Assembly: GCA_021801355.1 (NCBI GenBank)
Contig: JAJYYB010000018.1
Coordinates: 1-64,000, forward strand
Source: Microcaldota archaeon
GTDB taxonomy: Archaea; Micrarchaeota; Micrarchaeia; Micrarchaeales; Micrarchaeaceae
DNA: 64,000 nt
Reading direction: 5' to 3'
The stretch's first letter is position 1; each line of letters starts with the position of its first letter. The notes beneath the pieces were generated by a model. That model did not search any database and was not told the DNA's origin. It was given only the letters and a program-made list of their open reading frames with translations. Both the position numbers and the translations under genes were made by a program. Shown here piece by piece: positions 42,932 through 51,933 of this stretch.

Positions 42932-43630
42932 ATGGCTGAGAATGACGACCTCAATTACAGGCTTTTTTACGAGATAGAAGAGGGCAAACTTGGCGAGGTA
43001 AAGAAGCTCATCGATGCTGGAGCGGATGTCAACTTCGTAAATGATAATGGATACACGCCGCTCATATGGGCTGGATCGCTGGGAAATGTCGAGATAGTGG
43101 ATGCCTTAATAAGGAACAAGGCGGATGTCAATGGCAAATTCAAGCTGGCGGACAAGACAGCGCTGATGGTCGCTGCCGAGGCAGGCCAGCTCGGTGTGGT
43201 GAAACTTCTTTTGATTAAGGGCGCCAGGACCGGTGAGAAAACAAGCACGGGACGCACTGCGCTAAGGTACGCCGCAGAGAATGGGCATCTGGATATAGCA
43301 AGGCTGCTCATAGAAAGAGGTGAGGACGTAAACGCGCGCGACGTAAACAAATGGACCGTGCTTATGGCCGCGGCGATGTCCGGAGAAGCAGACATGGTCA
43401 AACTGCTTTCCGATCATGGGGCAGAATTGAACGCGAGGGATGACGAGGGCCTGACTGCGCTCATATGGGCTGTGAGGATCGGCAGCCTTGAATCTGCAAG
43501 CGCGCTCATAGAAGCCGGAGCGGACGTAAACGCGAAGGCAAACGACGGGCGCAGCGCGCTAACATTCGCGGATATGAGCGAGAACAGGGAAATGGCCAAG
43601 ATGCTTATAGAGAAAGGAGGTGTGCCTTAA
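42932..43630 (+). CDS. Ankyrin-repeat protein
   Basis: The 232-residue protein is almost entirely ankyrin repeats (six to seven), for example NGYTPLIWAGSLGNVEIVDA, TGRTALRYAAENGHLDIARL and DGRSALTFADMSENREMAKM. No signal peptide is visible, so it is a cytoplasmic binding scaffold. Ankyrin proteins are scarce in free-living archaea and appear in host-associated DPANN; the partner is unknown. Confidence 0.95.
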   Translation: MAENDDLNYRLFYEIEEGKLGEVKKLIDAGADVNFVNDNGYTPLIWAGSLGNVEIVDALIRNKADVNGKFKLADKTALMVAAEAGQLGVVKLLLIKGARTGEKTSTGRTALRYAAENGHLDIARLLIERGEDVNARDVNKWTVLMAAAMSGEADMVKLLSDHGAELNARDDEGLTALIWAVRIGSLESASALIEAGADVNAKANDGRSALTFADMSENREMAKMLIEKGGVP

Positions 43631-43631
43631 T

Positions 43632-45068
43632 TCACTCTATCGGATACCACACCGAACCGTATTCCGTATCCTCTATCGATACTTTGTACTTGCTTTTCAG
43701 CTCGTCCCTTATCCTGTCGGCCTCGGTGAAATTGCCTGACTTCCTGAGCTCCTCGCGCCGTTTTACCAGCATGTCGGCCTCGAGCGGTATGCTTTGCTTG
43801 TAAGTCTCCTTTTTAAGCAAGCCGAAGATGCCGGCCATCTCCTTTATTGAAGATATAGCGTGCTTCTTGACATCAGAATTTATTGATTCATGCGTCTCTG
43901 CGAAGCTGCGGAGGTCGTTTATCAGTATGACAAGTTTGGAGAGCGCGAGCGAAGTGTTGAAGTTGTCGTTCATCGCATCCTCGAAATCCTTGACGAATGA
44001 ATCAATTTTTGCTTTTATTGATACGTCATCTTCGGCATTGGCCTTGCTCTCGCGCATGTTGTAGAATATGCTGAATGCAGCATACATGTAGTTTATCTTC
44101 TTCCTTGCGTCCTTCATGAGGCTCTCCGAATAGTTCATCTCCTTGCTGTAGTGCGTTGAGGCGCACAATGTCCGCATCGTTTCTGCATCGTACTGCTTTA
44201 GCACGTCCCTTATAGTGACGAAGTTCTTAAGGCTCTTGCTCATCTTTGTTCCGTTGACGTTTACAACTCCGGTGTGCACCCAATATTTGACGAATGGCTT
44301 GACGCCGAAAGCCCCCTCGGCCTGCGCTATCTCGTTCGTATGATGGGGGAATATCAGTTCGCTGGCGCCTCCGTGAATGTCGTATTGCGGCCCGAAGTTG
44401 ACGTACGTTATGGCCGTGTCCTCTATGTGCCACCCCGGCCTGCCCACGAGCTCTATCTCTGAGCCTTTCGCATTGATCTTTATCCTCCATGAAGGCTCGC
44501 CAGGCTTGGCCGCTTTCCATAGTGCGAAATCGTATACGTTTTTCTTGTCAGGATTCGGCTCTATCCTATGATTTTCCAGCTCCTCTATCTTGATGCCCGA
44601 AAGCTTGGTGTAGTCCTTGAACTTAGCTACATCGTAGTAGACGTCACCTTCAAGCACGTAAGCGTATCCTTTGTCGATAAGCAGCTGTATCTGCTCCCTA
44701 ATTGCATCTATGTAGTCATGTGACCTTGGATAGTCATCAACGTCCTTCCTTACCCCGAGGGCGTCCATGTCCTCAAGAAAACGCTTTTCGTACAGCCCGG
44801 CCAGCTCCGAGGCTTCCATTCCCGCCTCCTTGGCCCTGTTTATTATCTTGTCATCAACGTCCGTTATGTTCTGTATATACTTTACGTCATAGCCTATGTG
44901 ACGTAGCCATTTGACTATTATGTCGAAGCTTATGAACGTCTTTGCATGGCCTATATGCGCATCGTCGTAGACTGTTAGTCCGCACACGAACATGTTGACA
45001 TGCTTGCCGTTCATGGGCCTGAACTCCTCGTCAGACCTCGAAAGGGTGTTGTAAACAATAAGTGCCAT
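43632..45068 (-). CDS. cysS: Cysteinyl-tRNA synthetase
   Basis: A class I synthetase with the zinc-ligand Cys in FVCGLTVYDDAHIGHAKTF (HIGH motif), WHIEDTAITYVNFG and KMSKSLKNF (KMSKS motif). Length 478 aa is normal; the C-terminal DALR domain follows. Read on the same strand as the DUF763 gene, which ends just upstream. Confidence 0.97.
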   Translation of the reverse strand: MALIVYNTLSRSDEEFRPMNGKHVNMFVCGLTVYDDAHIGHAKTFISFDIIVKWLRHIGYDVKYIQNITDVDDKIINRAKEAGMEASELAGLYEKRFLEDMDALGVRKDVDDYPRSHDYIDAIREQIQLLIDKGYAYVLEGDVYYDVAKFKDYTKLSGIKIEELENHRIEPNPDKKNVYDFALWKAAKPGEPSWRIKINAKGSEIELVGRPGWHIEDTAITYVNFGPQYDIHGGASELIFPHHTNEIAQAEGAFGVKPFVKYWVHTGVVNVNGTKMSKSLKNFVTIRDVLKQYDAETMRTLCASTHYSKEMNYSESLMKDARKKINYMYAAFSIFYNMRESKANAEDDVSIKAKIDSFVKDFEDAMNDNFNTSLALSKLVILINDLRSFAETHESINSDVKKHAISSIKEMAGIFGLLKKETYKQSIPLEADMLVKRREELRKSGNFTEADRIRDELKSKYKVSIEDTEYGSVWYPIE

Positions 45069-45072
45069 TATA

Positions 45073-46191
45073 TCACAGCTTGGCTTCTACCGGCCCGGTT
45101 AAGTCGGTATATTTTCTGGCCAGTTCCCTGCTCAGCCTCTTCATTATCTTTGTTGACTCTGCTTTATCTATCTTGGCGTTATTTACTATTCCGGCCATTG
45201 CATTAACCACGTCATCGTATTGTTTGAGATTTATCTTGTAAGGTATGCCATCCTTTCCACCTAGGTTGTAGGCGTACATCACCGGATCCCTCTTGTAAAT
45301 CAGTGTATCGTATACGAGCGATGATATTATAGCAAGCGACCGGAGAGTGCGGGCGCCTATGCCCTTCTGATTCAGAAGCTCCTGGTAAGATCCAGGCCTC
45401 ATCTCGCTTGCAGCAAGAAGTGCTTCCTTGGCTGCCGTTGATAGATCCACTTCCGGATAAATCTTATGCCGTGAAGGCATGAACAGCCTCTGCTGTCCGC
45501 CGTTGAGCACGGACCTTATATCATCGTTTACCAAGTCAACAGTCAACTTCTTCAAATCGCTGTTCATCGAGTAAGTCATATCGGTTGTCACTTCGCTCAA
45601 GTTCGATACAACTGCCCTGTTCGTTTCGTTAGTTACGTCCTTCTCATTAACAGATTCGCCCAGCACCTGAAACCTGACTGCGTAGTGGGACTTTCCACCA
45701 ATCATGCCCTGCTGTATTATGCCCCAATCACTGTCCTTCGAGAAAAGGAAGACATGGTGGTATATGCTTACATCGTTGTAGACGAGTCCGGAATCTATTT
45801 TAGCTATTGTCCTGCTCAAGCCTATGAATCTCTCACTTTCGTTAGGTATGGAGAGCTTGTCTGTGCCATCTGCTATCTGCTCCGGAGTTGATGTTCCGGT
45901 ATTTCCCTTCCCTCCGGCTATGAAGATATCTGAATTGCCATTCAGCGCCTCCTTGAGTGCGCCCAAAGTGACGGTTGTAGTGCCGCTGCTGTGCCAATCG
46001 TAGCCTATGGCGCACGAGAGAGCCTGGAACCAGTACGGATCGCCAAGCCTCCTTATGAATTCCTTGCTGCCGTATTCATCTATGACTGCTTCGGATATAA
46101 GCCCGCCTAGCTTGACCATCCTGGCGAAGAGCCACCTGGGAGCCTTCCCGCCATGAAGCGGGAGCAGAGTTACGCCCTGCACAATAAGCAC
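45073..46191 (-). CDS. DUF763 protein
   Basis: The sequence has the DUF763 signatures LPLHGGKAPRWLFARMVKLGG, GDPYWFQALSCAIGYDWHSSG and ALKEAL...IFIAGGKG, in interrupted form. DUF763 proteins contain a helix-hairpin-helix-like segment (GIGARTLRSLAIISSL) and may act on DNA or RNA; the function is not established. GTG 46191 overlaps the stop of the upstream secreted-protein gene by one base. Confidence 0.93.
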   Translation of the reverse strand: MLIVQGVTLLPLHGGKAPRWLFARMVKLGGLISEAVIDEYGSKEFIRRLGDPYWFQALSCAIGYDWHSSGTTTVTLGALKEALNGNSDIFIAGGKGNTGTSTPEQIADGTDKLSIPNESERFIGLSRTIAKIDSGLVYNDVSIYHHVFLFSKDSDWGIIQQGMIGGKSHYAVRFQVLGESVNEKDVTNETNRAVVSNLSEVTTDMTYSMNSDLKKLTVDLVNDDIRSVLNGGQQRLFMPSRHKIYPEVDLSTAAKEALLAASEMRPGSYQELLNQKGIGARTLRSLAIISSLVYDTLIYKRDPVMYAYNLGGKDGIPYKINLKQYDDVVNAMAGIVNNAKIDKAESTKIMKRLSRELARKYTDLTGPVEAKL

Positions 46192-47268
46192 TTAAGCATG
46201 TGAAATGTTGAGAGCTACGGGCTTTATGCTGTGCGCCGGAGGCGTGTTGCTAATCCCGAAGTCACCGACTGCTATGTAAGTCTGCCTTCGCAGTGTATCA
46301 GCCACTATGCGTACGCGCACAGGCTTCCCTATGAAGTAAACAAGCGGAATGCTCGCGTTCCTGAACGTCGTGGTGGCGTTGACGCCGTAAGCGGTGTTGT
46401 TGAACGTGTCGTAGTTCGCGGTGATGTACTGCGTGTTGTTGTACAGCACCTCGACATACAGCCCCGAATTGTCAGCGCTTATTATCTTGAAGTTGAGGAA
46501 CGGCTCTGAAGCGTTGAAGTAGTCAGAAGTGAGGTTGCCCGGCGAGTCGGTAAGACCGCAGTTGAATGTAGTTGCGACGAAATAGCCGACATAGCTGCTC
46601 AGGTTCCATGGAGAGCTGAGGAAGCACTGGCGCTTGTTCGCCAGACTCATGTTTAGCGGCCCGGTCCCGAAACCGGGCATGCTGGCGTTCCATCCGGTGT
46701 ACTCTCCGGTAGAGAATGCCCCATTATAGACGTTGTGGTATACTATGAGAGGCGCCTTGAGTGAAGTATTGAATAGGACTATCGAAGCACCGCAACTACC
46801 GCTCTCTGATGATCCAGTCACCAGGTTGACGTAGAGCTTCTGCGGCGGAAGGTTCACATCCTGTATGAATGTCGTGCAGTTGTAGAACGTTGACCCGTTA
46901 AAGTAAACTGTGCCGTTGGTTCCCTTTACCAGTATGTGGTTCCTACCCGCATTGCCAGTTGCGGACCAGAGGCCAAGCTCGCCGCCAGGCCACATGCACT
47001 CCTTCGTCACGTTTGCGCTGAACGAAAGATTTGATATCTCAAAGCCCGAACATGATGGTGTGTAGTTCGCTGATATGGTGGTCGTAACAGAAGAAACAAC
47101 CGTAGAGGTTGGCGCTGTGGTCTTAGGCACAGTAGTAGTAGTCACGGTTATTGAGTTTGTAGGCGGCGTGGTGCGGTTGAATACGTGAAGCACCCCGACA
47201 AGGAACCATATTGCTATGAGCACTATTACAAGCGCTATGTAAGCAATGCCATTTCTTGAAATCTCCAT
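46192..47268 (-). CDS. Secreted/anchored surface protein with Thr-rich stalk
   Basis: The N terminus has one TM anchor (GIAYIALVIVLIAIWFLVGV), then a Thr/Ser/Pro stalk (ITVTTTTVPKTTAPTSTVVS). A 290-residue ectodomain follows with many N-glycosylation sequons, several Cys and aromatic residues (ECMWPGGELGLWSATGNAG). No family is recognised. It is probably displayed on the cell surface. Confidence 0.65.
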   Translation of the reverse strand: MEISRNGIAYIALVIVLIAIWFLVGVLHVFNRTTPPTNSITVTTTTVPKTTAPTSTVVSSVTTTISANYTPSCSGFEISNLSFSANVTKECMWPGGELGLWSATGNAGRNHILVKGTNGTVYFNGSTFYNCTTFIQDVNLPPQKLYVNLVTGSSESGSCGASIVLFNTSLKAPLIVYHNVYNGAFSTGEYTGWNASMPGFGTGPLNMSLANKRQCFLSSPWNLSSYVGYFVATTFNCGLTDSPGNLTSDYFNASEPFLNFKIISADNSGLYVEVLYNNTQYITANYDTFNNTAYGVNATTTFRNASIPLVYFIGKPVRVRIVADTLRRQTYIAVGDFGISNTPPAHSIKPVALNISHA

Positions 47269-47296
47269 TTTATCACGCGGCCGTTCTATTATACTC

Positions 47297-47584
47297 CTAC
47301 ACTTTATAAATTACTTTGCCAATTATTTCGCAGCTTTTCACGTAGCCGAATGACCTGCTGTCATCGCTCAGCTTTGCGTTGTCGCCAAGTACGAACAACG
47401 AATCGCCCTTTATCCCGCTTACCCTCTTTATCAGGTACAGCCCGGTCTTAGGATGCGGAAGGATTACTACATCGCCATTGCGGAGCCGGGAGTGCAGCGC
47501 GCTTACCAGGACGTAATCGCCATCCATTATCGCAGGCTCCATGCTGCGGTCCCTGACATGGAATATCCTGATTGGCAGGCGCAT
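47297..47584 (-). CDS. sodX: Nickel superoxide dismutase maturation protease (S26-type)
   Basis: A 95-residue signal-peptidase-like protein without TM segment. The catalytic dyad is S14 in RDRSMEP and K53 in YLIKRVSG, the bacterial Ser-Lys type, not the Ser-His type of archaeal signal peptidases. GDNAKLSDDSRSFGYV is the family C block. In bacteria this protein cleaves the NiSOD propeptide to expose His1. It lies 14 bp after sodN in the same operon, which supports that role. Confidence 0.9.
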   Translation of the reverse strand: MRLPIRIFHVRDRSMEPAIMDGDYVLVSALHSRLRNGDVVILPHPKTGLYLIKRVSGIKGDSLFVLGDNAKLSDDSRSFGYVKSCEIIGKVIYKV

Positions 47585-47598
47585 ATGAAGCGCTTGGA

Positions 47599-48117
47599 TC
47601 AGAGCTTCGGCAGGACCATCTGCCTCTTGGTCGGGTAAGGCGCCTCGACCCGCTTGCTCTCTATCTTCTTGGTCTTCCAGAACGCCTCGGCTATCTGCAT
47701 TACAGTATCGAGAAGCGCCTCTGCATTCTTCACGTCTATCGTCTGTTTGGCCTTGGATGCCTGCTTCATTGCCGTGAAGAACAGGTTGTGTATGTTAGGG
47801 TCTGCCTGTATGTGCTCTGGCTTGAAATAATCTCCCCACAGTACGCGCAGCTCGTGCTTGCATATCTCTGCGTACTTCTCCTTCAGCTCAGTTGCCCTTA
47901 TCATGCTGTGCCTGTCATCGAGTGACATATTGTCACCATGAGCCTTGAGTTCGTTTATGAGATCGTCCATCCTTATTACTGTATGTGCTGCCAGCTGTGC
48001 ATCGAAAGGATCGTATATGCCGCACGGATAGTCGCAGTGCGCGTACACATTGTCGAAGTGCAACATCCTGTCGGCCGCGTACAGAACCTTCCTTGCAAAA
48101 GAGTCTATTTCTTGCAT
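47599..48117 (-). CDS. sodN: Nickel superoxide dismutase
   Basis: The nickel hook HCDYPCGIYDP is present at residues 27-37 from ATG 48117, giving His1, Cys2 and Cys6 after removal of a 26-residue propeptide ending VYA. ELRVLWGDYFKPEHI and AEAFWKTKKI match the helical body of NiSOD. The enzyme disproportionates superoxide. AAGGTG precedes ATG 48117; GTG 48126 adds three residues. The propeptide is longer than the 14 residues of Streptomyces. It is uncommon in archaea. Confidence 0.95.
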   Translation of the reverse strand: MQEIDSFARKVLYAADRMLHFDNVYAHCDYPCGIYDPFDAQLAAHTVIRMDDLINELKAHGDNMSLDDRHSMIRATELKEKYAEICKHELRVLWGDYFKPEHIQADPNIHNLFFTAMKQASKAKQTIDVKNAEALLDTVMQIAEAFWKTKKIESKRVEAPYPTKRQMVLPKL

Positions 48118-48352
48118 CAAGAACACCTTATTATTAATTGCATTGCACTTTTAAATATGTTTAGGCTATTTTGTGGAGCCATGCTTGTGTATGACAAAAA
48201 TATACCACCTTTGGAGCCGTAGAAATGACAATGTTATTTTAGGCGCCATATGACATACGAATGCAGTAAATGCTGCTCGTATTGATAGAAACGCGCTTTT
48301 CATATTCCTACCAGAGGCTAAGGAGGGATTGTATTTCTCCGGATCCAGAAAA

Positions 48353-49702
48353 CTAATCCTTTTTAACTCTTGAGCCACCGAATGTCCTGACGTCGCTATG
48401 GTTCGGGACTATTTTATGTTTTTTCAATCCTACAACCCTATTCAAGAGCCCCGTATTCTTCGCTGCATAATAAAAAATGCCTATCATAGTTGTCACCAAA
48501 ATAATTTCTAGGCTTACGATATCTAGATAAGCCACGAGGAGCAATATGCTAAGCATTCCTGCAATGGAAACCGCAGGGATATAACGCTTTTCCCGCTTCT
48601 TTTCTTTTTTAAGTTTAAAATAGAAGTAGAATGCAGAGAAATTTATTATGAAATAGGAGCCGAGGACTGCGGCATTAGAAGAATCTACAATTGCCCCGAA
48701 TGATATGAAAAGTATGAATAACGCGGAAAGCACGGAAGATACGATTATGGCATTTGAAGGGGTGGAGAACCTGTCAATAAAAGAAAGCTGCTTTGGCAGT
48801 TCGCCATCTCTCCCCAACGCAAAAAGGACCCTTGAAGTGCCCAGTATCCCTGTAAGTATCACTCCGGAGGTTGCAGTAACTCCACCTATCCCTATAATTA
48901 CCAAAAGTATTCCGATGTGAAGGCCCGAGATTGCCGTCGCAAGCGGAGCGCTTGCCTTTGCAAGTAGATTGTAAGGGACCATTCCAACTGCCACAAAAGC
49001 AACCGCAGCGTACAACGCTATTGATATTACTATGGAGATTATTATTGCTCGAGGGATAGTCCGTTCTGGATCCTTGACCTCATCACTTATCGTGGTGATT
49101 CTTGAAAAGCCCGTAAACGCAAAAAATATTATAGCAGCCCCGGTGAGCGTACCTGAAAATCCATTAGGCGCGAAATCGATAAGATTCGATGGGTTGAAGC
49201 TGAAAATCCCGGCGATTATAAAAAGTATCAGGACGGCTACGTTTATGACAACAAAGACGGTTATCGTCTTTGCAGAATTTTTTATCCCGAGCAGGTTTAT
49301 TCCTGCAAACGCCGCTATTGATATAAGAGCAAAGTAAAGCGGTGGTATGCCTATCGAAAACAAGTTGTCGACATACCCTCCAAAACTCAATGATACCGCG
49401 GATATCGCTATGATATTTCCGAACGTCCAAAGCCAGCCGCCAATAAAGCCTGCCGAAGGCCTAAATGATTCTTTTGCGTATTCATAAACCCCACCTTCCT
49501 TGGCAACATGCCTGGCAAGTTCGGCAAAGCTTAGCCCCGTAAGCATCGCTATTATTCCGGATATTACTATGGAAACTACTATCGAAGGACCGGCCTCGCC
49601 TATGGCAATGCCAATTATCACAAAGATTCCGGCGCCTATTATCGCGCCGAGATTTATCATCACTGCCTGAAGCGTATTAACAGATCTTGATAATTTATTC
49701 AA
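48353..49702 (-). CDS. APC-family amino-acid permease
   Basis: About twelve TM segments with the APC motif 1 region LGAIIGAGIFVIIGIAIGEAGPS and LSFAELARHVAKEGGVYEYAKESFRP, in interrupted form. It imports amino acids or polyamines by antiport or symport. The gene is visibly more AT-rich than its neighbours, which could indicate transfer. The Ni-SOD gene follows downstream on the same strand after 226 bp. Confidence 0.92.
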   Translation of the reverse strand: MNKLSRSVNTLQAVMINLGAIIGAGIFVIIGIAIGEAGPSIVVSIVISGIIAMLTGLSFAELARHVAKEGGVYEYAKESFRPSAGFIGGWLWTFGNIIAISAVSLSFGGYVDNLFSIGIPPLYFALISIAAFAGINLLGIKNSAKTITVFVVINVAVLILFIIAGIFSFNPSNLIDFAPNGFSGTLTGAAIIFFAFTGFSRITTISDEVKDPERTIPRAIIISIVISIALYAAVAFVAVGMVPYNLLAKASAPLATAISGLHIGILLVIIGIGGVTATSGVILTGILGTSRVLFALGRDGELPKQLSFIDRFSTPSNAIIVSSVLSALFILFISFGAIVDSSNAAVLGSYFIINFSAFYFYFKLKKEKKREKRYIPAVSIAGMLSILLLVAYLDIVSLEIILVTTMIGIFYYAAKNTGLLNRVVGLKKHKIVPNHSDVRTFGGSRVKKD

Positions 49703-49913
49703 ACGTACACCGCAAGTGAGATATTACATGTAATCCCTAATAGGATAACAAGTTATTAACCGTTCGTTAGGCTGCAGTGTCGAACGGCTATCCTTATGGG
49801 TGAGAACTTCGGATCGATCTTAGGGGATTGGTTACCGCAGAAATGCCAATGTTATGTTGGGGGGCTTTAGAACCCCTTAAATACTTTATTCACCCTATAT
49901 AAGATGTATTTGC

Positions 49914-50813
49914 ATGACTGTTATAGCACAGATACCATACAAGGACGGCATATTGGTGGTAGCCGACAGCAGGATCACAATAGAGCCGAAGGAATATTCG
50001 AGCGCAGATGATTTCGAGAGCAAGGTAACTTATTCTGATGGGCAATCCAAGATAACCAAGTCAAAGGATGGTATGGTCGTCACCGCAGATGGGGGCGACG
50101 TGCTTATCGATTGTGAACTTGTAAGCGTGATCATTGGTAAATCCAGTGGTCTGGAGGGCATTAATGCAGGCAATCGCCAAGGCTTGGACGAGGTCAATGC
50201 CGAACTTGATAATGTGATGGCCGCCATAAACGGTAGCAAAACCTTCGGAGGCAAACACGGCATCGTACTGGCTACGGTGAAGTGCACCGATGGCAGTATA
50301 AGGTCGCTCATATCAAAGATGCGTACGACGAGCGATGCAGGAACGCAAGGCAATGCGAGCGCAAGGCTGGTGGATATGAAGCTGGAAAGCCCTGCAGGGT
50401 ATGCAGCGGGACCGGACATTATGGCGCAGGACCTCCTTAAGTACTTTGTCAACATGAACTGCCCTGATGCAAGCAAAAGGACGATGGAGGATGCCATGGC
50501 TGCGGCGATAATGCTAGAAAACTATTACATAAACCAGCCAACATACGAAAACACCAAGTACGGTAAGGCCAAGATATCCACAGTCGGTGGGCCGATTACG
50601 ATGACCGCGGTGCAGAAGGACAAGGACTTGGATGTGGTAATGGGCAAGACCGAGATGAGTATAATGGAAGGAAAGGACTTCAAGGAGGTCAAGGAGTTTA
50701 TAGTAAAGAAACTCGGCTGGGACCGCGAGGTTGAAGAGTTCCGTAAGATGAAGGCTGCTGGCGCACTTGAGGCAAATTCTGAGTCGCCGGAGCACCAGAA
50801 GAGCAAGAACTGA
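49914..50813 (+). CDS. Divergent proteasome-like Ntn hydrolase
   Basis: The N terminus MTVIAQIPYKDGILVVADSRI resembles mature proteasome beta subunits (Thr1 directly after Met1, then VVADSR where beta has the AADxR Asp block). QSKITKSKDGMVVTADGG takes the place of the Lys33 region. GYAAGPDIMAQDLLKYF and EDAMAAAIMLENYY match the later helices. At 299 aa it has a longer middle and a 60-residue C-terminal extension. No propeptide is needed. It is distinct from psmA; ring partners are unknown. A CTTAAATAC box lies about 30 bp upstream. Confidence 0.65.
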   Translation: MTVIAQIPYKDGILVVADSRITIEPKEYSSADDFESKVTYSDGQSKITKSKDGMVVTADGGDVLIDCELVSVIIGKSSGLEGINAGNRQGLDEVNAELDNVMAAINGSKTFGGKHGIVLATVKCTDGSIRSLISKMRTTSDAGTQGNASARLVDMKLESPAGYAAGPDIMAQDLLKYFVNMNCPDASKRTMEDAMAAAIMLENYYINQPTYENTKYGKAKISTVGGPITMTAVQKDKDLDVVMGKTEMSIMEGKDFKEVKEFIVKKLGWDREVEEFRKMKAAGALEANSESPEHQKSKN

Positions 50814-50920
50814 GCCTTTGCGCTGTTTCTGTTTTATTTTGGTACATGTTTAGCTTAGCCTATGCCATTTGTTGCAGTATATTTATTGCTTAGCAGACCT
50901 AATCCTAAATCAGTGGCTTG

Positions 50921-51682
50921 ATGGGCATCCTATCAGAGATAAAGCGACGCTACCGTGAAAGCGAGGTAAAGGCGATATCTAGGGAGACTTATAGGCTTGA
51001 CAAGAGGCTAACCTCTGCGCTGAGCGGTTTCGGGATAGAGCAAGGCGGGAGCGAGGCAGAGAGGTACTTTTCGGTACTCGGCATAAAGCCCACCGGGAAT
51101 AAGAGAGCAATACGCGACGCGTACCTGAAGCAGATAAAAAAGTACCATCCTGACATAAACGACGACCCAGGGGCAACTGAGAAGACGAAGATGATAAACC
51201 AGGCATACAGCATGCTGACCGGTTCCGGCCTCAGGTATGATGTTAAAGAGACCGGAGAGATAAGTGAAAAGCTTGCGCTCTCGATAAAGCGGGAGCTGCT
51301 CAAGGCGTACGAGGCGAGGAGGAAGAAGGAGTATGAAGCGCTGCTCACCTCTGCGGGCTACAACAGGAACAACTGGGACATAGTCAGGGCGGACATAAAG
51401 AAGTTCGCGGACTGGAGGACCAGCTACAGGTATGTATGCAAGGAGCAATTCGGCGTAATATTCGCTTCAGAAAAGAGGATAATGAAGCTTAATTCAAGAG
51501 CCGAGGCGCTGCTGGACAGGCTAGGAGACGAGCATTTAGGCTCGCAGCTCAGGGGCAGCATCGATAGGCTGGCAGCGATGAAAGCGGTTTCCGGTTCCGT
51601 CTCTGAATCGCTCAATAGCATCATAAAAGAGGTTGAGAAGGAACTGGCGAAAACCGAGGACCGGAACTCTGTAAGTTGGTAA
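50921..51682 (+). CDS. J-domain cochaperone
   Basis: The J domain lies at about residues 47-100: AERYFSVLGIKPTGNKRAIRDAYLKQIKKYHPDIN, with the HPD triad, then KMINQAYSML. A coiled C-terminal part (LNSRAEALLDRLGDEHLG...) completes 253 aa. There is no G/F or zinc domain, so it is a specialised class C protein that would stimulate a DnaK-type or other ATPase. ATG 50921 is preferred to TTG 50918. Confidence 0.9.
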   Translation: MGILSEIKRRYRESEVKAISRETYRLDKRLTSALSGFGIEQGGSEAERYFSVLGIKPTGNKRAIRDAYLKQIKKYHPDINDDPGATEKTKMINQAYSMLTGSGLRYDVKETGEISEKLALSIKRELLKAYEARRKKEYEALLTSAGYNRNNWDIVRADIKKFADWRTSYRYVCKEQFGVIFASEKRIMKLNSRAEALLDRLGDEHLGSQLRGSIDRLAAMKAVSGSVSESLNSIIKEVEKELAKTEDRNSVSW

Positions 51683-51933
51683 TATCGTAGGTTCTTCTCC
51701 TGTTTTATTGTAAGAGCAACTATACGCTTCGCAAATTTCTTCGTATGCTAATATTTCTGCGCTACAACACGCGCAGTCGCATGGATCCCGACTAATTTTA
51801 TCCTCTAGGTAGTTTTACATACACTGTATCACCTTGATGCAGGGGACTTACAGTTGAAGAGAAAGGAGAACCTGCGTTCAAGGTCTTATGTTACACTAAA
51901 GTATAAAATTTGTCAAGTCCCTATTACCTTAGT

